Notes: generated by a model from the letters alone, not told the origin. A DNA stretch of 64,000 nt from Saprospiraceae bacterium (GCA_016715965.1 JADJXG010000001.1:3601501-3665500), one strand, 5' to 3'; positions 9,200 to 18,548 are shown, counted from the first letter of the stretch. A program made the numbers and translations.

Positions 9200-9207
9200 T
9201 ACCTTTG
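9200..9207 (+). promoter_or_regulatory. -7 promoter box for rpmI
   Basis: TACCTTTG is a perfect TAnnTTTG box 20 bases before the rpmI ATG. It suggests the two ribosomal protein genes have their own promoter in addition to read-through from infC. Confidence 0.55.
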
Positions 9208-9226
9208 CAGGCTTAAAATAAAAGTC

Positions 9227-9424
9227 ATGCCAAAGGTAAAGACTCATTCAGGTTCGAAGAAAAGATTCAAATTAACCGGAACAGGTAAGGTGAAAAGGGC
9301 TCAAGCCAATACTTCACACCGTCTGAGCAGTAAAAGCAAAAAAGCCAAAGGGCGGCACAAGTCAAGTATTGTAGCGCATCCTACAGAACAGAGCCGCATG
9401 AGAGTTTTACTTGGAATCTTTTAA
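9227..9424 (+). CDS. rpmI: Ribosomal protein bL35
   Basis: 65 residues, the normal bL35 length. It begins MPKVKTHSGSKKRFKLTGTGKVKR and continues with the basic motif HRLSSKSKKAKGRHK typical of this large-subunit protein. It sits between infC and rplT as in most bacteria. Confidence 0.96.
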   Translation: MPKVKTHSGSKKRFKLTGTGKVKRAQANTSHRLSSKSKKAKGRHKSSIVAHPTEQSRMRVLLGIF

Positions 9425-9505
9425 TTTAAATTATTATAGTTAACCGGTAAGCGGTGGTTAAGCATTCACTTTGGTGAATCCCCCGATTGCCTAAAACCAA
9501 TTAAT

Positions 9506-9853
9506 ATGCCACGTTCAGTCAATTCGGTAGCAGCCAAAGCGAGGAGAAAGAAAATCCTCAAAGCAGCCAGAGGCTATTTTAGCGGAAGGTCCAAAGTTTA
9601 CACAGTAGCAAAAAATGCTGTGGAACGCGCAATGAAATACGCCTTCATCCACAGAAGGCAGAAAAAACGCGCATTCAGAAGGCTTTGGATCGCCAGAATC
9701 AATGCTGCAGTCAGACCTTTCGGTATTAACTACTCCAGGTTTATCGACAAATTAAACAAAAACAATATTATCATTAACAGGAAGGTATTGGCAGATCTCG
9801 CTCTGCACAACCCTGAAAGCTTCAAAGCAGTCGTGGATAAAGTCAATTCCTGA
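9506..9853 (+). CDS. rplT: Ribosomal protein bL20
   Basis: 115 residues, full length. It starts MPRSVNSVAAKARRKKILK and contains the conserved AFRRLWIARINAAVRPFGINYSRF-like segment and ADLALHNPESF. bL20 binds 23S rRNA early in assembly and in many bacteria represses its own operon. The 81 bases between rpmI and rplT contain small inverted repeats that could hold such a control site, but I cannot show this. Confidence 0.96.
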   Translation: MPRSVNSVAAKARRKKILKAARGYFSGRSKVYTVAKNAVERAMKYAFIHRRQKKRAFRRLWIARINAAVRPFGINYSRFIDKLNKNNIIINRKVLADLALHNPESFKAVVDKVNS

Positions 9854-9940
9854 CAAATCCATCCGAATATTTTGATTTAAAATAGGGTTTCTAACCCAAA
9901 ATAAGCTATTTCTGTGTGATTCATAGTTTAGATGGATTTG
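9854..9940 (+). terminator. Long-range hairpin after rplT, likely terminator or processing structure
   Basis: CAAATCCATC at 9854-9863 overlaps the rplT stop and pairs perfectly with GATGGATTTG at 9931-9940. Between them is a smaller hairpin, GGGTT at 9885-9889 with AACCC at 9893-9897. The U-run after the outer stem is weak, so a classical Rho-independent terminator is not certain. The rest of the gap to 10186 shows no gene. Confidence 0.45.
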
Positions 9941-10186
9941 TATTATGACTATCGGATTTTGCTTTTTAACTGCTAAATTTCTTTGATATTTTGTAAGGAC
10001 GATGTAATCTCATTATTGTCAAATATTTTTTTAATTCGAATATACAACATGTTGAATGAGTAAAGTTTACAGTAAGACATAGTTATGTATAACAGAAGAA
10101 TTCCATATACTTTTTTGAGCCATTCGATTGTTACAAAGCTGATTATCTGAATAAATTTGACTAAATTTACATCAAATTTGAAAATC

Positions 10187-12187
10187 ATGAGGATGTTTTT
10201 CGCACTTGCTTTGCTCTCATTTTTTAACCAAAATCAAGCAGTCGCAGGTTCTCACTCCCCCACACCTCAAACATTGATCGTTGAATGTCCGGATGAGATT
10301 TACCTGCAAGAAGGTCAGGCCTTTGACACATCTGTCACAGGAGCGCCAAAGGTGATTTCCAACAATGGAGGTGCTGTTAATATTACCTGGATTGAATTTT
10401 TTGCGCCAGGTAATTGCTCCAATATGCACGACATTGTTACCCGGAATTTTACCATAAGAAATGCCCTTGGAGAACTGGAACGGTGTTCTCAAAGAATCTA
10501 TTTAAGGCACCATAGACCTGACAATATTCATATTCCTTTTGATACCACCGTATCCCACCCAAGGGATATTTCATTTTCAGAGGCTGTACTTGGAGCAAAG
10601 CTTCCGTTTCGCATGATCAGTTTTACCTATACTGACTCAAAAATCTCCAACGGTTGTAACTCGCCTGTAAGAATCAGAAGAGAGTGGAGGTTCACAGATT
10701 TGTGTTCGGGACAAGTCACACAGAAAATTAGTTTCATCAATGTTCTCAATTATCAAAATAGTTTTGAGCACAACCGAATTACGGAAGATGCCATTTGTGA
10801 GCAGGAAGGATTTATTGAAATTATTCCCAAAGGTGAATTCGGTCCATATAAATATCGTTGGAACACCAATGACTCTACTCCTGTATTGGTTAATCTTTTT
10901 CCTGGAATTTACAGTGCTGTAATCACCGATAAATTCGGTTGCAATCAACTTCAAAATGTAGGACTTCAATCGATGTCAGACAAAGCAGATGTAGGTGGTA
11001 GAATTGTCACTCAAAATGATTATAGAGTTTATCCTGACAGTATATATTTTGGATTGCCAAATAACATCACGAAGGTTTGTCTCTCGCCCAATGGAGGTTT
11101 ACACTATGGCATGACTCTTAAAGAGCGGAAAAGTGGATTCATGGAATACCGCTTGGTTAAAAGATCAGAACCCATTGAAGGTATTTCGTCTCGTGATATA
11201 ATCTATATTCAAAGACACATCCTCAGTATTGAAAAATTTGTAGATACCCTAAAATATTTTGCCGCAGATGTCAACAACAATAAAAATGTGACGGCATCTG
11301 ATATAACAGAATTGCGTAGAATAATCCTGGGTATTAAAGACAATTTTACAGAAGTCCTACCTTGGTATTTTTTAGTTCATAATTGGAAGCAAGTTATTGC
11401 ACCCCATCAGAGTTTTCAATCTATTTTATTTAATGGTCTTCAGATTATTAATTTTCCAAGGACCAATGCAGATATTTTGGCAATTAAAATGGGCGATATT
11501 GATCTGAGTTATAGAAGACAACTGGTGGGTGATCGGATGGAATCAAGAGCAAAGAATCTCGATGTTTTTCTGATGGTGCAGCAAAAAAGAACTGAGCCAG
11601 GAGAAATTCTGGAAATTCCAGTTTTTCTGAAGGGACAAAAAGGTATAACCGGGTATCAGTTTTCTCTAAATGTATGCGGCGATGCAACACTTTTGGACGT
11701 TGAGTCTTTGCAATTATCTGAGGAAAATTATCATTGGGATGATCAGGGCCTGAATGTTAGCTATACCGATGCATTGGGATTGAACTGGGATGAAAACAAA
11801 CCCATCCTCTTATTAAAGATAAAATCTGGAAGCCTACAGGCTTTGCTGTCCAATCAGCTTTGTCTAGATGGCAGACTTCAACCTGAATTCTACGACAAAG
11901 AAATTGATATCCATTCTTTGGAAATATTGTTTGAAAGAGCCAATCCTGATGAAAGGCAATTTGGGATAATGCCAAATCCGGCAGCTGATTGGTTTTGGAT
12001 TACAACCGATTCCCACCTGCCATTTCAATATGAAATCATCAATACCCAAGGACAAATTATTATGAGCGGCACAATCAATGGCTCTGAGCAAATTGAAAGC
12101 AATTTATTTACCAATGGAATTTATTCGATCCGATTCTTCCAATCAGCATCTTTGGTAGGATCTAAACGGATTTTGATTCACAAATAA
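10187..12187 (+). CDS. Secreted T9SS protein with SprB-like, dockerin-like and cohesin-like parts
   Basis: 666 residues with a signal peptide at the start (MRMFFALALLSF, cleavage near AVAG). The N-terminal third resembles HYR-type repeats (LIVECPDEIYL, two cysteine pairs). At about 200-260 there is a SprB-like repeat (PYKYRWNTND, PGIYSAVITDKFGC). At about 335-385 two helix-rich segments (SRDIIYIQRHILSI, ADVNNNKNVTASDITELRRIILG) look like a dockerin pair. From about 455 to 560 the pattern (PGEILEIPVFLKG, ITGYQFSL) resembles a cohesin. The last 75 residues (FGIMPNPAADWFW to KRILIHK) are a type A sorting tail for export and surface attachment. It is a single gene with no clear partner. Confidence 0.8.
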   Translation: MRMFFALALLSFFNQNQAVAGSHSPTPQTLIVECPDEIYLQEGQAFDTSVTGAPKVISNNGGAVNITWIEFFAPGNCSNMHDIVTRNFTIRNALGELERCSQRIYLRHHRPDNIHIPFDTTVSHPRDISFSEAVLGAKLPFRMISFTYTDSKISNGCNSPVRIRREWRFTDLCSGQVTQKISFINVLNYQNSFEHNRITEDAICEQEGFIEIIPKGEFGPYKYRWNTNDSTPVLVNLFPGIYSAVITDKFGCNQLQNVGLQSMSDKADVGGRIVTQNDYRVYPDSIYFGLPNNITKVCLSPNGGLHYGMTLKERKSGFMEYRLVKRSEPIEGISSRDIIYIQRHILSIEKFVDTLKYFAADVNNNKNVTASDITELRRIILGIKDNFTEVLPWYFLVHNWKQVIAPHQSFQSILFNGLQIINFPRTNADILAIKMGDIDLSYRRQLVGDRMESRAKNLDVFLMVQQKRTEPGEILEIPVFLKGQKGITGYQFSLNVCGDATLLDVESLQLSEENYHWDDQGLNVSYTDALGLNWDENKPILLLKIKSGSLQALLSNQLCLDGRLQPEFYDKEIDIHSLEILFERANPDERQFGIMPNPAADWFWITTDSHLPFQYEIINTQGQIIMSGTINGSEQIESNLFTNGIYSIRFFQSASLVGSKRILIHK

Positions 12188-12191
12188 TGGA

Positions 12192-13379
12192 CTATTGAGA
12201 ATAATCTTCAATCCATTGGTTGATTCTTTCACAGGCGTTTTTCAAATCGATATGATCAATGTTCAATGGCGGTGCAATACGAATTGCCTGAGGTCTAAAT
12301 AGAAAACTATCTATTAAAATATAATTGGTTTTTGCAATTTCTATAATTTGCTTGACCATTTCTTCATTTGCCAATTCAATTGCAGCGAACAATCCAATCA
12401 ATCGTTTCGCTGAGATTTTTTTAGATTGAAAACAATTATGAATGATTGCAGATTTTTCAGGAATTCTGGCAATAATTTCTTCATCCAACATAGCTTTTAA
12501 ATGCGCGAAACCGGCTGCACAAGAAAGTGGGTTGCCGCCAAAAGTGGTAATGTATCCAAGTGCCGGAGAATGAGCAAATGAAAATATAATTTTCTGATTG
12601 CTAATTAGCGCTGACAAAGGCAAGCCTCCCCCAATCGCTTTCCCCAGTAATAGTATGTCAGGAACAACATTCGTAGATTGAAATGCAAACATTTTACCTG
12701 TTCTTCCAAATCCCGTTTGAATCTCGTCAAATGCCAACAAAGCACCATAGTCATCGCATCTTGCACGAAGCTTTGACAAGAACCCAAGATCCAATTGAAC
12801 AACTCCAGCTTCTGCCTGAATGGGTTCTAAAAGCACCAGAGCGGTCTTCTCATTTATTTTATTTAGTCCTTCCAGATGATTTGCTTCCATGAAATGTACT
12901 CCTGGCAATAAGGGTAAGAAGTGAGATTTATGGGGAAAATCAGAACGAAGGGATTCTGCAGCCAATGTGCTCCCATGGTAGGCTTTTGTCAAAACGACAA
13001 CTTCAGTTCGTGAAGTATATGTTCTTGCCAACTTGATGGCTGCATCCACAGCTTCACTGCCAGTACTTAAAAAATAAACCTGGCCAAGGCTGGAAGGCAA
13101 AGTACTTCTCAACAAAGCAGCCAAAGCATTTTGTGGCGTTTGGGCATGTTCTCCATAAACATTGGTGTGTAAATAAGCAGTGGATTGTTGATGAATGGCG
13201 TCAAGAATAGCAGGGTGTCCGTGACCCATGTTGCTGACCCCAAAGCCGGAAATTAAATCAAGATAAGCATGGCCAGTATTGTCATACAACCAGGATCCTT
13301 TGGATTTACAGACTTTAAATCCCAGGGAGGTCAAACTTGTTTGGCCGATCAATTCAAAAAATTTAGCCCTTTGAGACAT
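12192..13379 (-). CDS. Class III PLP-dependent aminotransferase (ornithine/acetylornithine type)
   Basis: 395 residues with the fold-type I class III pattern: STGSEAVDAAIKLAR at about 105-119, AYHGSTLAAES, the Asp-Glu pair in AFDEIQTGFGRTGK at 218-219, and the PLP Schiff-base lysine Lys247 in LLLGKAIGGGLPLS. The family moves amino groups of omega-amino acids such as ornithine, acetylornithine or gamma-aminobutyrate. The exact substrate cannot be read from motifs and no pathway genes adjoin it. The ATG at 13379 is chosen; a TTG-type extension of 12 codons is less likely. Confidence 0.85.
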   Translation of the reverse strand: MSQRAKFFELIGQTSLTSLGFKVCKSKGSWLYDNTGHAYLDLISGFGVSNMGHGHPAILDAIHQQSTAYLHTNVYGEHAQTPQNALAALLRSTLPSSLGQVYFLSTGSEAVDAAIKLARTYTSRTEVVVLTKAYHGSTLAAESLRSDFPHKSHFLPLLPGVHFMEANHLEGLNKINEKTALVLLEPIQAEAGVVQLDLGFLSKLRARCDDYGALLAFDEIQTGFGRTGKMFAFQSTNVVPDILLLGKAIGGGLPLSALISNQKIIFSFAHSPALGYITTFGGNPLSCAAGFAHLKAMLDEEIIARIPEKSAIIHNCFQSKKISAKRLIGLFAAIELANEEMVKQIIEIAKTNYILIDSFLFRPQAIRIAPPLNIDHIDLKNACERINQWIEDYSQ

Positions 13380-13480
13380 ACTTATAATTGGTGCAAAGCT
13401 CAAAAAATAAAACAAAATTTAAAGGTAAACCATAATCTTTGTGTCAAATAAACTGTTTCATATTCTTAAATTTAGTTTTC

Positions 13481-14665
13481 ATGATTCGCACAGTCTACTT
13501 TCTTGCCTTTTTAGCAGGTATCATGGCACCTGCAAGCTTAAAATTACAAGCCCAAGGCATCCAATTTTTTCAAGGCAGCTTTCAGGAGGCTTTAGACAAA
13601 GCACAGGTTGAAGGTAAACTGGTCTTTATGGACGCTTACACCACCTGGTGCGGACCTTGCCGCAGAATGGCAGCGAATACATTTCCTGATCCCATGGTAG
13701 GTGATTACTACAATGAGAATTTCATTAATTTAAAGGTGGACATGGAAAAAGGTGAAGGAAGGGATTTATCCATTCGTTATGCCATTAATTCCTACCCCAC
13801 CCTATTGTATATTGACGGTCAAGGAAAAATAGTGCACAGAGTTTCCGGTGCCAGAGGCCCCGAAGCCTTCATTGACTTAGGTAAAGAAGCCTTGAAAAAA
13901 AATGACAAATCAGGAGACTACGCCAAATTATACAACGAAGGCAACAGAGACCCAAAAACTGTACTCGCCTATATTAAATCTTTAAATAATGCCGGTAAAC
14001 CTAGTCTCAAAATTGCAAACGAATACCTCTCCACTCAAACTTCATTGAGCACTCCTGAAAATCTTGAGATTATCATTGAATCAGCAACTGAAGCAGATTC
14101 CAGGATTTTTGATTTACTCATTGAACATAAAAAAGAAATCACCCAATTAAAAAGTCAGGAAGTTTTTGATGCCAGGGTGTATCAAGCTTGCCATAAAACC
14201 TTTTCCAAAGCTTTGGAATATCGGAATGAAACATTGCTGAAAGAAGCCCAAATCAAGATTAAAAACCATTCTTCAAAAGCCACTGAGTTTGTATTTCAAA
14301 CGAATATGGAGTATTATGGTAAAACCGGCGATCCAGATCGATATTTGACAGCTGCCAAAGCTTATGTTAAAAAATCTGCAAAAAATGATGCAAACAAATT
14401 AACCCGGACGGTTGAGCAGTCATTGGGATATTTCAGAACCAATAAAAATGTCACTGAATTTGCGGAGTCAGTTGCAAAAAAAGCTGCCACCAATGGTGGT
14501 CTTACCAAACAATACCTAATGTATGCCAATGTTCTCAAATTAAACGGTAAACACAAAGAAGCTCTGGACATTTGTAGGAAAGGAAAAGAACTGGCAAAAG
14601 AGAAAAATGAGCCTAGCTTTCATTTTGATCAATTGGAGATGGAAATCGAAAAGCTGAAAGGCTAG
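13481..14665 (+). CDS. Secreted thioredoxin-domain protein with helical C-terminal region
   Basis: 394 residues with a signal peptide (VYFLAFLAGIMAPASL, cleavage near LQAQ). A thioredoxin-like domain spans about 28-150 with the active site TTWCGPCRRM (Cys57 and Cys60) and the cis-proline segment INSYPTLLYID. The remaining 240 residues are helical and repeat-like, resembling TPR. It is probably a periplasmic disulfide oxidoreductase or reductase of the thioredoxin_7/DUF255-like kind common in Bacteroidota. Its stop codon directly abuts the stop codon of the convergent rnr gene with no base between. Confidence 0.82.
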   Translation: MIRTVYFLAFLAGIMAPASLKLQAQGIQFFQGSFQEALDKAQVEGKLVFMDAYTTWCGPCRRMAANTFPDPMVGDYYNENFINLKVDMEKGEGRDLSIRYAINSYPTLLYIDGQGKIVHRVSGARGPEAFIDLGKEALKKNDKSGDYAKLYNEGNRDPKTVLAYIKSLNNAGKPSLKIANEYLSTQTSLSTPENLEIIIESATEADSRIFDLLIEHKKEITQLKSQEVFDARVYQACHKTFSKALEYRNETLLKEAQIKIKNHSSKATEFVFQTNMEYYGKTGDPDRYLTAAKAYVKKSAKNDANKLTRTVEQSLGYFRTNKNVTEFAESVAKKAATNGGLTKQYLMYANVLKLNGKHKEALDICRKGKELAKEKNEPSFHFDQLEMEIEKLKG

Positions 14666-16804
14666 TTAATCAACCACCGGAGCAAATAGAATTATACGGT
14701 CTTCCGGATCAGAGGAAATTAATTTTACTTTTATCTTATCTCCCATTTTCCAGGATTGGTCAGACATATCCGAACTTGCAGAGAGTCTGTTCTTGCTGAC
14801 GGATATACTATCCTCGAAAGTATCCATTGCTAGTGAGCCTTCACAAAGATTATCGATCAGCTGTACATAAAATCCTCTGTCATTCATTCCTGTAATTCGT
14901 CCTTCGAAAATCTCTCCAACATGCGATTGCATGTACAATGCCTGAAAATATCTGACGGATTCTCTTTCCGCTTCCATGGCTTTGCGCTCCTGAGAAGAGA
15001 TATATCTGCATTGGGCTTCAATCATCTCAGGCCTATACCTCTTTTCCTGATGGAGGTTGTCAAATAAAATTCTATGAACCACAAGGTCTGCGTACCTTCT
15101 GATGGGAGAAGTAAAATGGGTATAATATTCAAATGCCAAACCATAGTGTCCAATATTTTCTGGATTATATTCTGCTTTAGCCATGGTGCGTATGGCCAAT
15201 GGCAATAATATTTTCAGACTTTCATCCTCTTTAACTTTCTCATTTAATAAGTTCAAAGATTTGGAAATTTTTTTTGGGTTGGAAAGATCCAGTTTGACCC
15301 CCATTTCTTGCGCAAAAAACTGAAATTCTTCTAATTTCATTGGATCTGGAAGATCATGAATGCGGTAAATAAAAGGTATAGGGAAGGTTTTGTTTTTTAA
15401 AGAGACGAATTTAGCTACATATTGGTTGGCCAAAAGCATTAATTCTTCAATTAGCATGTGTGCGTCAAAGCGGTCTTTGACATATAATTCTACTGGAAGT
15501 CCCTGATCGTTTAGTTTAAATCTCACTTCAGGAGACTCAAAATCAATCGAACCATTTTTCATTCTTTCTTTTCTCAGCAATTTTGTGATTCGATTGATCA
15601 AATGAAGGTGGTCTTCCAATTCATGAAACTTACCTTCAAGGATTGCCTGCACATCTTCATAAGCAAATCTTTGACGACTGTGGATGATCGTTTTACCAAT
15701 CCAGTGCTTCTTTAATTTATTTTCTTCATCGAAAGTAAAAATCACCGAAAAAGTGTACTTGTCTTCATGTGGTCTGAGAGAACACAGATGATTAGACAAT
15801 CTTTCGGGTAACATTGGCAATACCCTGTCCACCAAATACACTGAATTTCCGCGCCTAAGTGCTTCCTTGTCCAAAGCACTATCCGGCAGTACATAATGAC
15901 TCACATCAGCAATATGCACTCCTATTTCCAGGTTTCCATCTTTATCTCTATGAATAGAAATAGCATCATCAAAATCTTTGGCATCAATTGGATCGATGGT
16001 AAAACAAATTTCAGATCGCAAATCCAAACGCAAAGGATCGGTGGATACTTTGCCAGAAATCTGATTTGCTTCTTCCAAAACAGCTTGAGGAAACTCCAAA
16101 GGAAAACCTGATTCAGCTAAAATGGATTGCATCTCAAGATCCAAACTCCTTTCCTGTCCGAAATTTCTAACAACTTTTGCCCACATCCGATCTCCCGGCT
16201 TTTCCTTCCACTTGGTAATCTCAATGACCACCCTATCAAAGTCCAACAGTTTAGCTGCTTCTTCCTTCGGTAAATATACCTCCATTACATGATGGTGGGA
16301 TTCAACAAGTACCACAGAGTGATTTTTATGGGCTCTGTAAACACCAACAAACTGAGTGGTAGATCGCTGTAATATTTTTACAATGACACCTTCGGGCTTG
16401 TTCATGTATAACCTGATGATTTTCACCTGGACATAATCACCGTCCTGTGCGCCCATCATATTCTTTGGAGCTACAAAAATGTCTCTTGACAGACCTTTCA
16501 CGAGCACATATCCAAATCCAGCCTTTGCCATATCCAAAGTGCCTTCATACAGTTCTTCCTTGTTCTTTTTCGGTTGAACAGCCAAGCCTATGTAGATCCA
16601 TTTTCCAGGAGATGTCTTGGAAATCAACTTTTTTCGCTCCATTGTCTCTAGAATTTCGAGCATTGGACCGAGTTTCTGTAAATTTAGCTTTCGCTTAAGT
16701 GCTGATATTCCAAAGGATTTGTCCGGGTGCTCGGCAAAAATTCTGAGCAACTTATTGGGACTTAAAAGACTTTCTGTCCTCTTGTGATTCTTCTTCTTTT
16801 TCAT
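14666..16804 (-). CDS. rnr: Ribonuclease R
   Basis: 712 residues in the order winged helix (about 15-70), two cold-shock domains, RNB catalytic domain, and C-terminal S1 domain (HVGEIFEGRITGMNDRGFYVQL). The RNB metal-binding signature reads DPIDAKDFDDAISI. Further signatures are HIADVSHYV, VYLVDRVLPMLPERLSN and AFEYYTHFTSPIRRYADL. RNase R degrades structured RNA from the 3' end and takes part in rRNA, tmRNA-tagged mRNA and defective tRNA decay. The ATG at 16804 (MKKKKNHKR) is preferred over a hydrophobic upstream extension. Confidence 0.95.
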   Translation of the reverse strand: MKKKKNHKRTESLLSPNKLLRIFAEHPDKSFGISALKRKLNLQKLGPMLEILETMERKKLISKTSPGKWIYIGLAVQPKKNKEELYEGTLDMAKAGFGYVLVKGLSRDIFVAPKNMMGAQDGDYVQVKIIRLYMNKPEGVIVKILQRSTTQFVGVYRAHKNHSVVLVESHHHVMEVYLPKEEAAKLLDFDRVVIEITKWKEKPGDRMWAKVVRNFGQERSLDLEMQSILAESGFPLEFPQAVLEEANQISGKVSTDPLRLDLRSEICFTIDPIDAKDFDDAISIHRDKDGNLEIGVHIADVSHYVLPDSALDKEALRRGNSVYLVDRVLPMLPERLSNHLCSLRPHEDKYTFSVIFTFDEENKLKKHWIGKTIIHSRQRFAYEDVQAILEGKFHELEDHLHLINRITKLLRKERMKNGSIDFESPEVRFKLNDQGLPVELYVKDRFDAHMLIEELMLLANQYVAKFVSLKNKTFPIPFIYRIHDLPDPMKLEEFQFFAQEMGVKLDLSNPKKISKSLNLLNEKVKEDESLKILLPLAIRTMAKAEYNPENIGHYGLAFEYYTHFTSPIRRYADLVVHRILFDNLHQEKRYRPEMIEAQCRYISSQERKAMEAERESVRYFQALYMQSHVGEIFEGRITGMNDRGFYVQLIDNLCEGSLAMDTFEDSISVSKNRLSASSDMSDQSWKMGDKIKVKLISSDPEDRIILFAPVVD

Positions 16805-17061
16805 TAATCCAGTAATTAACAATTTTATTATCAAAGAGTTGAGCCAATAAACAGGCAGGGTAAAACGAATACGAGCCACCCGCACCAACACATTATATTC
16901 AATCAATGAACAAAGCTGACCATCAAATCAAGCTAGTGTTAAAAAAAACCTATGATTTTGATTTTGATCTTTCGTGAAATGGAAGCATTATATTTTCGCA
17001 ATGTAAACCCGTTTGCCCAAAGTATTCAAAATAGAAAAAGCTTTTCAAAATCAAAAAAAGA

Positions 17062-17637
17062 ATGAGTGCTTTTCTTAACTCCATATACCAACATCCTTTA
17101 TTGGACCATTTTCATCAGGAATTGATTTCAAATTGTCACAAACATATTTTATTTCAAAAAGGAGAACATTTGTTAAAGCAAAACGATATCTCAAGCGAGT
17201 ACTACTGTATCGAAAGTGGTTTGGTACAATGTTATGTAATTGGCCAAGAAAATAAAGAAATAACCACAGGTTTTTACGGTTCTGGTTCAATTGCTATAGA
17301 ATCTTCCTCTTTGTTTCTCCGAACTCCAACAAAGGAAAACATGAAGGCTTTAACAGATCTTGTTTGTTGGAGAATCAGTTTAAGAGATTTTCAAACCCTT
17401 TACAATCAAATTGAAGGATTTAGAGAATGGGGTCGTTTGTGGATGTCTTCCCAATTGTTTGAATTGAAAAGCAGGAGTTTATCCATGATTACGGATACTG
17501 CCAGAAATCGGTATATAAATTTTATTGAAAAAAACCATGAAATTCTGCGGATTGCTCCTTTAAAATGCATTGCTTCCTATCTTGGTATAACGGATACTTC
17601 ATTAAGTAGAATTCGAAAAGAACTGATGGGAAAGTAA
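17062..17637 (+). CDS. Crp/Fnr-family transcription regulator
   Basis: 191 residues with an N-terminal cyclic-nucleotide-binding-like beta roll (LFQKGEHLLKQNDISSEYYCIESGLVQCYV at about 32-60, then GFYGSGSIAIESSSLF) and a short C-terminal helix-turn-helix (CIASYLGITDTSLSRIRKEL). The arginine and other residues that bind cAMP are not evident, as in most Bacteroidota members of this group. It lies 63 bases upstream of a VOC protein gene, with a 20-bp palindrome between that may be its operator. Confidence 0.88.
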   Translation: MSAFLNSIYQHPLLDHFHQELISNCHKHILFQKGEHLLKQNDISSEYYCIESGLVQCYVIGQENKEITTGFYGSGSIAIESSSLFLRTPTKENMKALTDLVCWRISLRDFQTLYNQIEGFREWGRLWMSSQLFELKSRSLSMITDTARNRYINFIEKNHEILRIAPLKCIASYLGITDTSLSRIRKELMGK

Positions 17638-17638
17638 T

Positions 17639-17658
17639 TTCTTGCCCTAGGGCAAGAA
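17639..17658 (+). promoter_or_regulatory. Perfect 20-bp palindrome, likely operator
   Basis: TTCTTGCCCTAGGGCAAGAA is completely self-complementary. It ends 20 bases before the -7 box of the VOC gene, so it would sit at about -34 to -53 of the transcription start, the position expected for an activator of the Crp/Fnr type. It begins one base after the regulator stop codon. A terminator reading is unlikely because there is no U-tract. Confidence 0.6.
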
Positions 17659-17678
17659 CATCGTGAAATCAGAATCTA

Positions 17679-17686
17679 TACCTTTG
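17679..17686 (+). promoter_or_regulatory. -7 promoter box for the VOC gene
   Basis: TACCTTTG, a perfect TAnnTTTG match, lies 14 bases before the ATG at 17701. The predicted start of transcription is near 17692, leaving a very short leader. Confidence 0.6.
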
Positions 17687-17700
17687 CTAAAATTTTTATT

Positions 17701-18069
17701 ATGAATAATCCAGTAAGTTGGTTTGAAATTGGCTGTGTAGATTTGGAGAGGGCAAAAGCTTTTTATACAAAAGTCTTTAATGCTGCATTTGAATATGTTC
17801 CAATGCCGGATTCCCCTATGTATATGTTTCCCGGAAACCCGGAAAGTGCAGGGGCTATGGGTGCCCTTGTGCAATCTGAAAGCAACAAGCCCTCCTCTGA
17901 AGGCACCATTATTTATTTTGGCTCAGAAGATGTTGCAGTGGAAGCAAGTCGTGTTGATGAGTCAGGTGGCAAACTGCTCTTCCCAAAGACTTCAATTGGC
18001 GAGTTTGGCTTTATTGCTCAATTTATAGATACTGAAGGAAACCGTATAGGATTGCATTCAAACCAGTAA
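17701..18069 (+). CDS. VOC superfamily (glyoxalase/bleomycin-resistance fold) protein
   Basis: 122 residues with the paired beta-alpha-beta-beta-beta arrangement. It starts PVSWFEIGCVDLERAKAFYTKVF and ends FIAQFIDTEGNRIGLHS, whose glutamate and histidines are typical metal ligands or their relics. Members include glyoxalase I, dioxygenases and resistance proteins. The short length and lack of a catalytic context prevent a substrate call. It is probably controlled by the Crp/Fnr-type protein upstream. Confidence 0.8.
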   Translation: MNNPVSWFEIGCVDLERAKAFYTKVFNAAFEYVPMPDSPMYMFPGNPESAGAMGALVQSESNKPSSEGTIIYFGSEDVAVEASRVDESGGKLLFPKTSIGEFGFIAQFIDTEGNRIGLHSNQ

Positions 18070-18462
18070 GAGTGAATTAATGTAGAAATAGTTTTTCTAT
18101 AAGGATCACCACATTGAAAGCCATTGGTTTAATTTTGATTGATAACATCTCGAATCTTTAAGTAGCTGAATCCAAAATAATTCAACAAATCTACTTCATT
18201 CACCCGAATAGATTTTTTACTTCTACATTCAAAAGCCATTTACAAAAATAAGACCAATCCCAATTGTGATTGGCTTATAGAAGAAAATTTGATAAGCACT
18301 GTTTTTCATTATTCGATGAAATGTGCACATTCGTAGAAGTTGAAATTTGCATTAAAAGTTCGGTGATCCAATCAAATACTCATAATAAATAACCAGAGGA
18401 CTTAGACCCCTTGCATGATTTAAAATTTTCAGTTAAAAAAGCTGAAAAAAAATATTTAAAAA
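18070..18462. other. Intergenic stretch between the VOC gene and the tRNA-Asp array
   Basis: No gene is supported. The only structure I see is a small hairpin (CCAATC near 18254 with GATTGG about 9 bases later). It marks the left border of the repeat region. Confidence 0.5.
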
Positions 18463-18485
18463 AGCCCTTCAATTTATGAAGAGCT
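18463..18485 (-). terminator. Rho-independent terminator at the far end of the GIY-YIG/tRNA-half array
   Basis: Read on the minus strand, AGCTCTTCA pairs with TGAAGGGCT (one G-U pair) around a TAAAT loop, followed by a run of T. The same structure follows every tRNA 3' half in the array (about 18831-18857, 19209-19231 and 19581-19603). Confidence 0.7.
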
Positions 18486-18495
18486 TCAATTTTAG

Positions 18496-18547
18496 CGGAC
18501 CGGACGGGACTCGAACCCGTCTCCAAGTAAACTTGGGGATGACAGGG
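18496..18547 (-). repeat. tRNA-Asp 3' half with inserted hairpin, copy 1
   Basis: On the minus strand it reads CCCTGTCA (the anticodon-loop sequence of tRNA-Asp), then a hairpin (CCCCAAGT-type, here with one changed base), then the T-loop GGTTCGAGTCC and the acceptor end CCGGTCCG identical to the intact tRNA-Asp at 19614-19687. There is no 5' half, so it cannot fold as a tRNA by itself. It follows the stop codon of the GIY-YIG gene by a single base. Confidence 0.85.
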
Positions 18548-18548
18548 C

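Noticed and set aside
17639..17658. Terminator of the Crp/Fnr gene
   Set aside because: The palindrome has no loop or U-tract and sits at operator distance from a promoter box.
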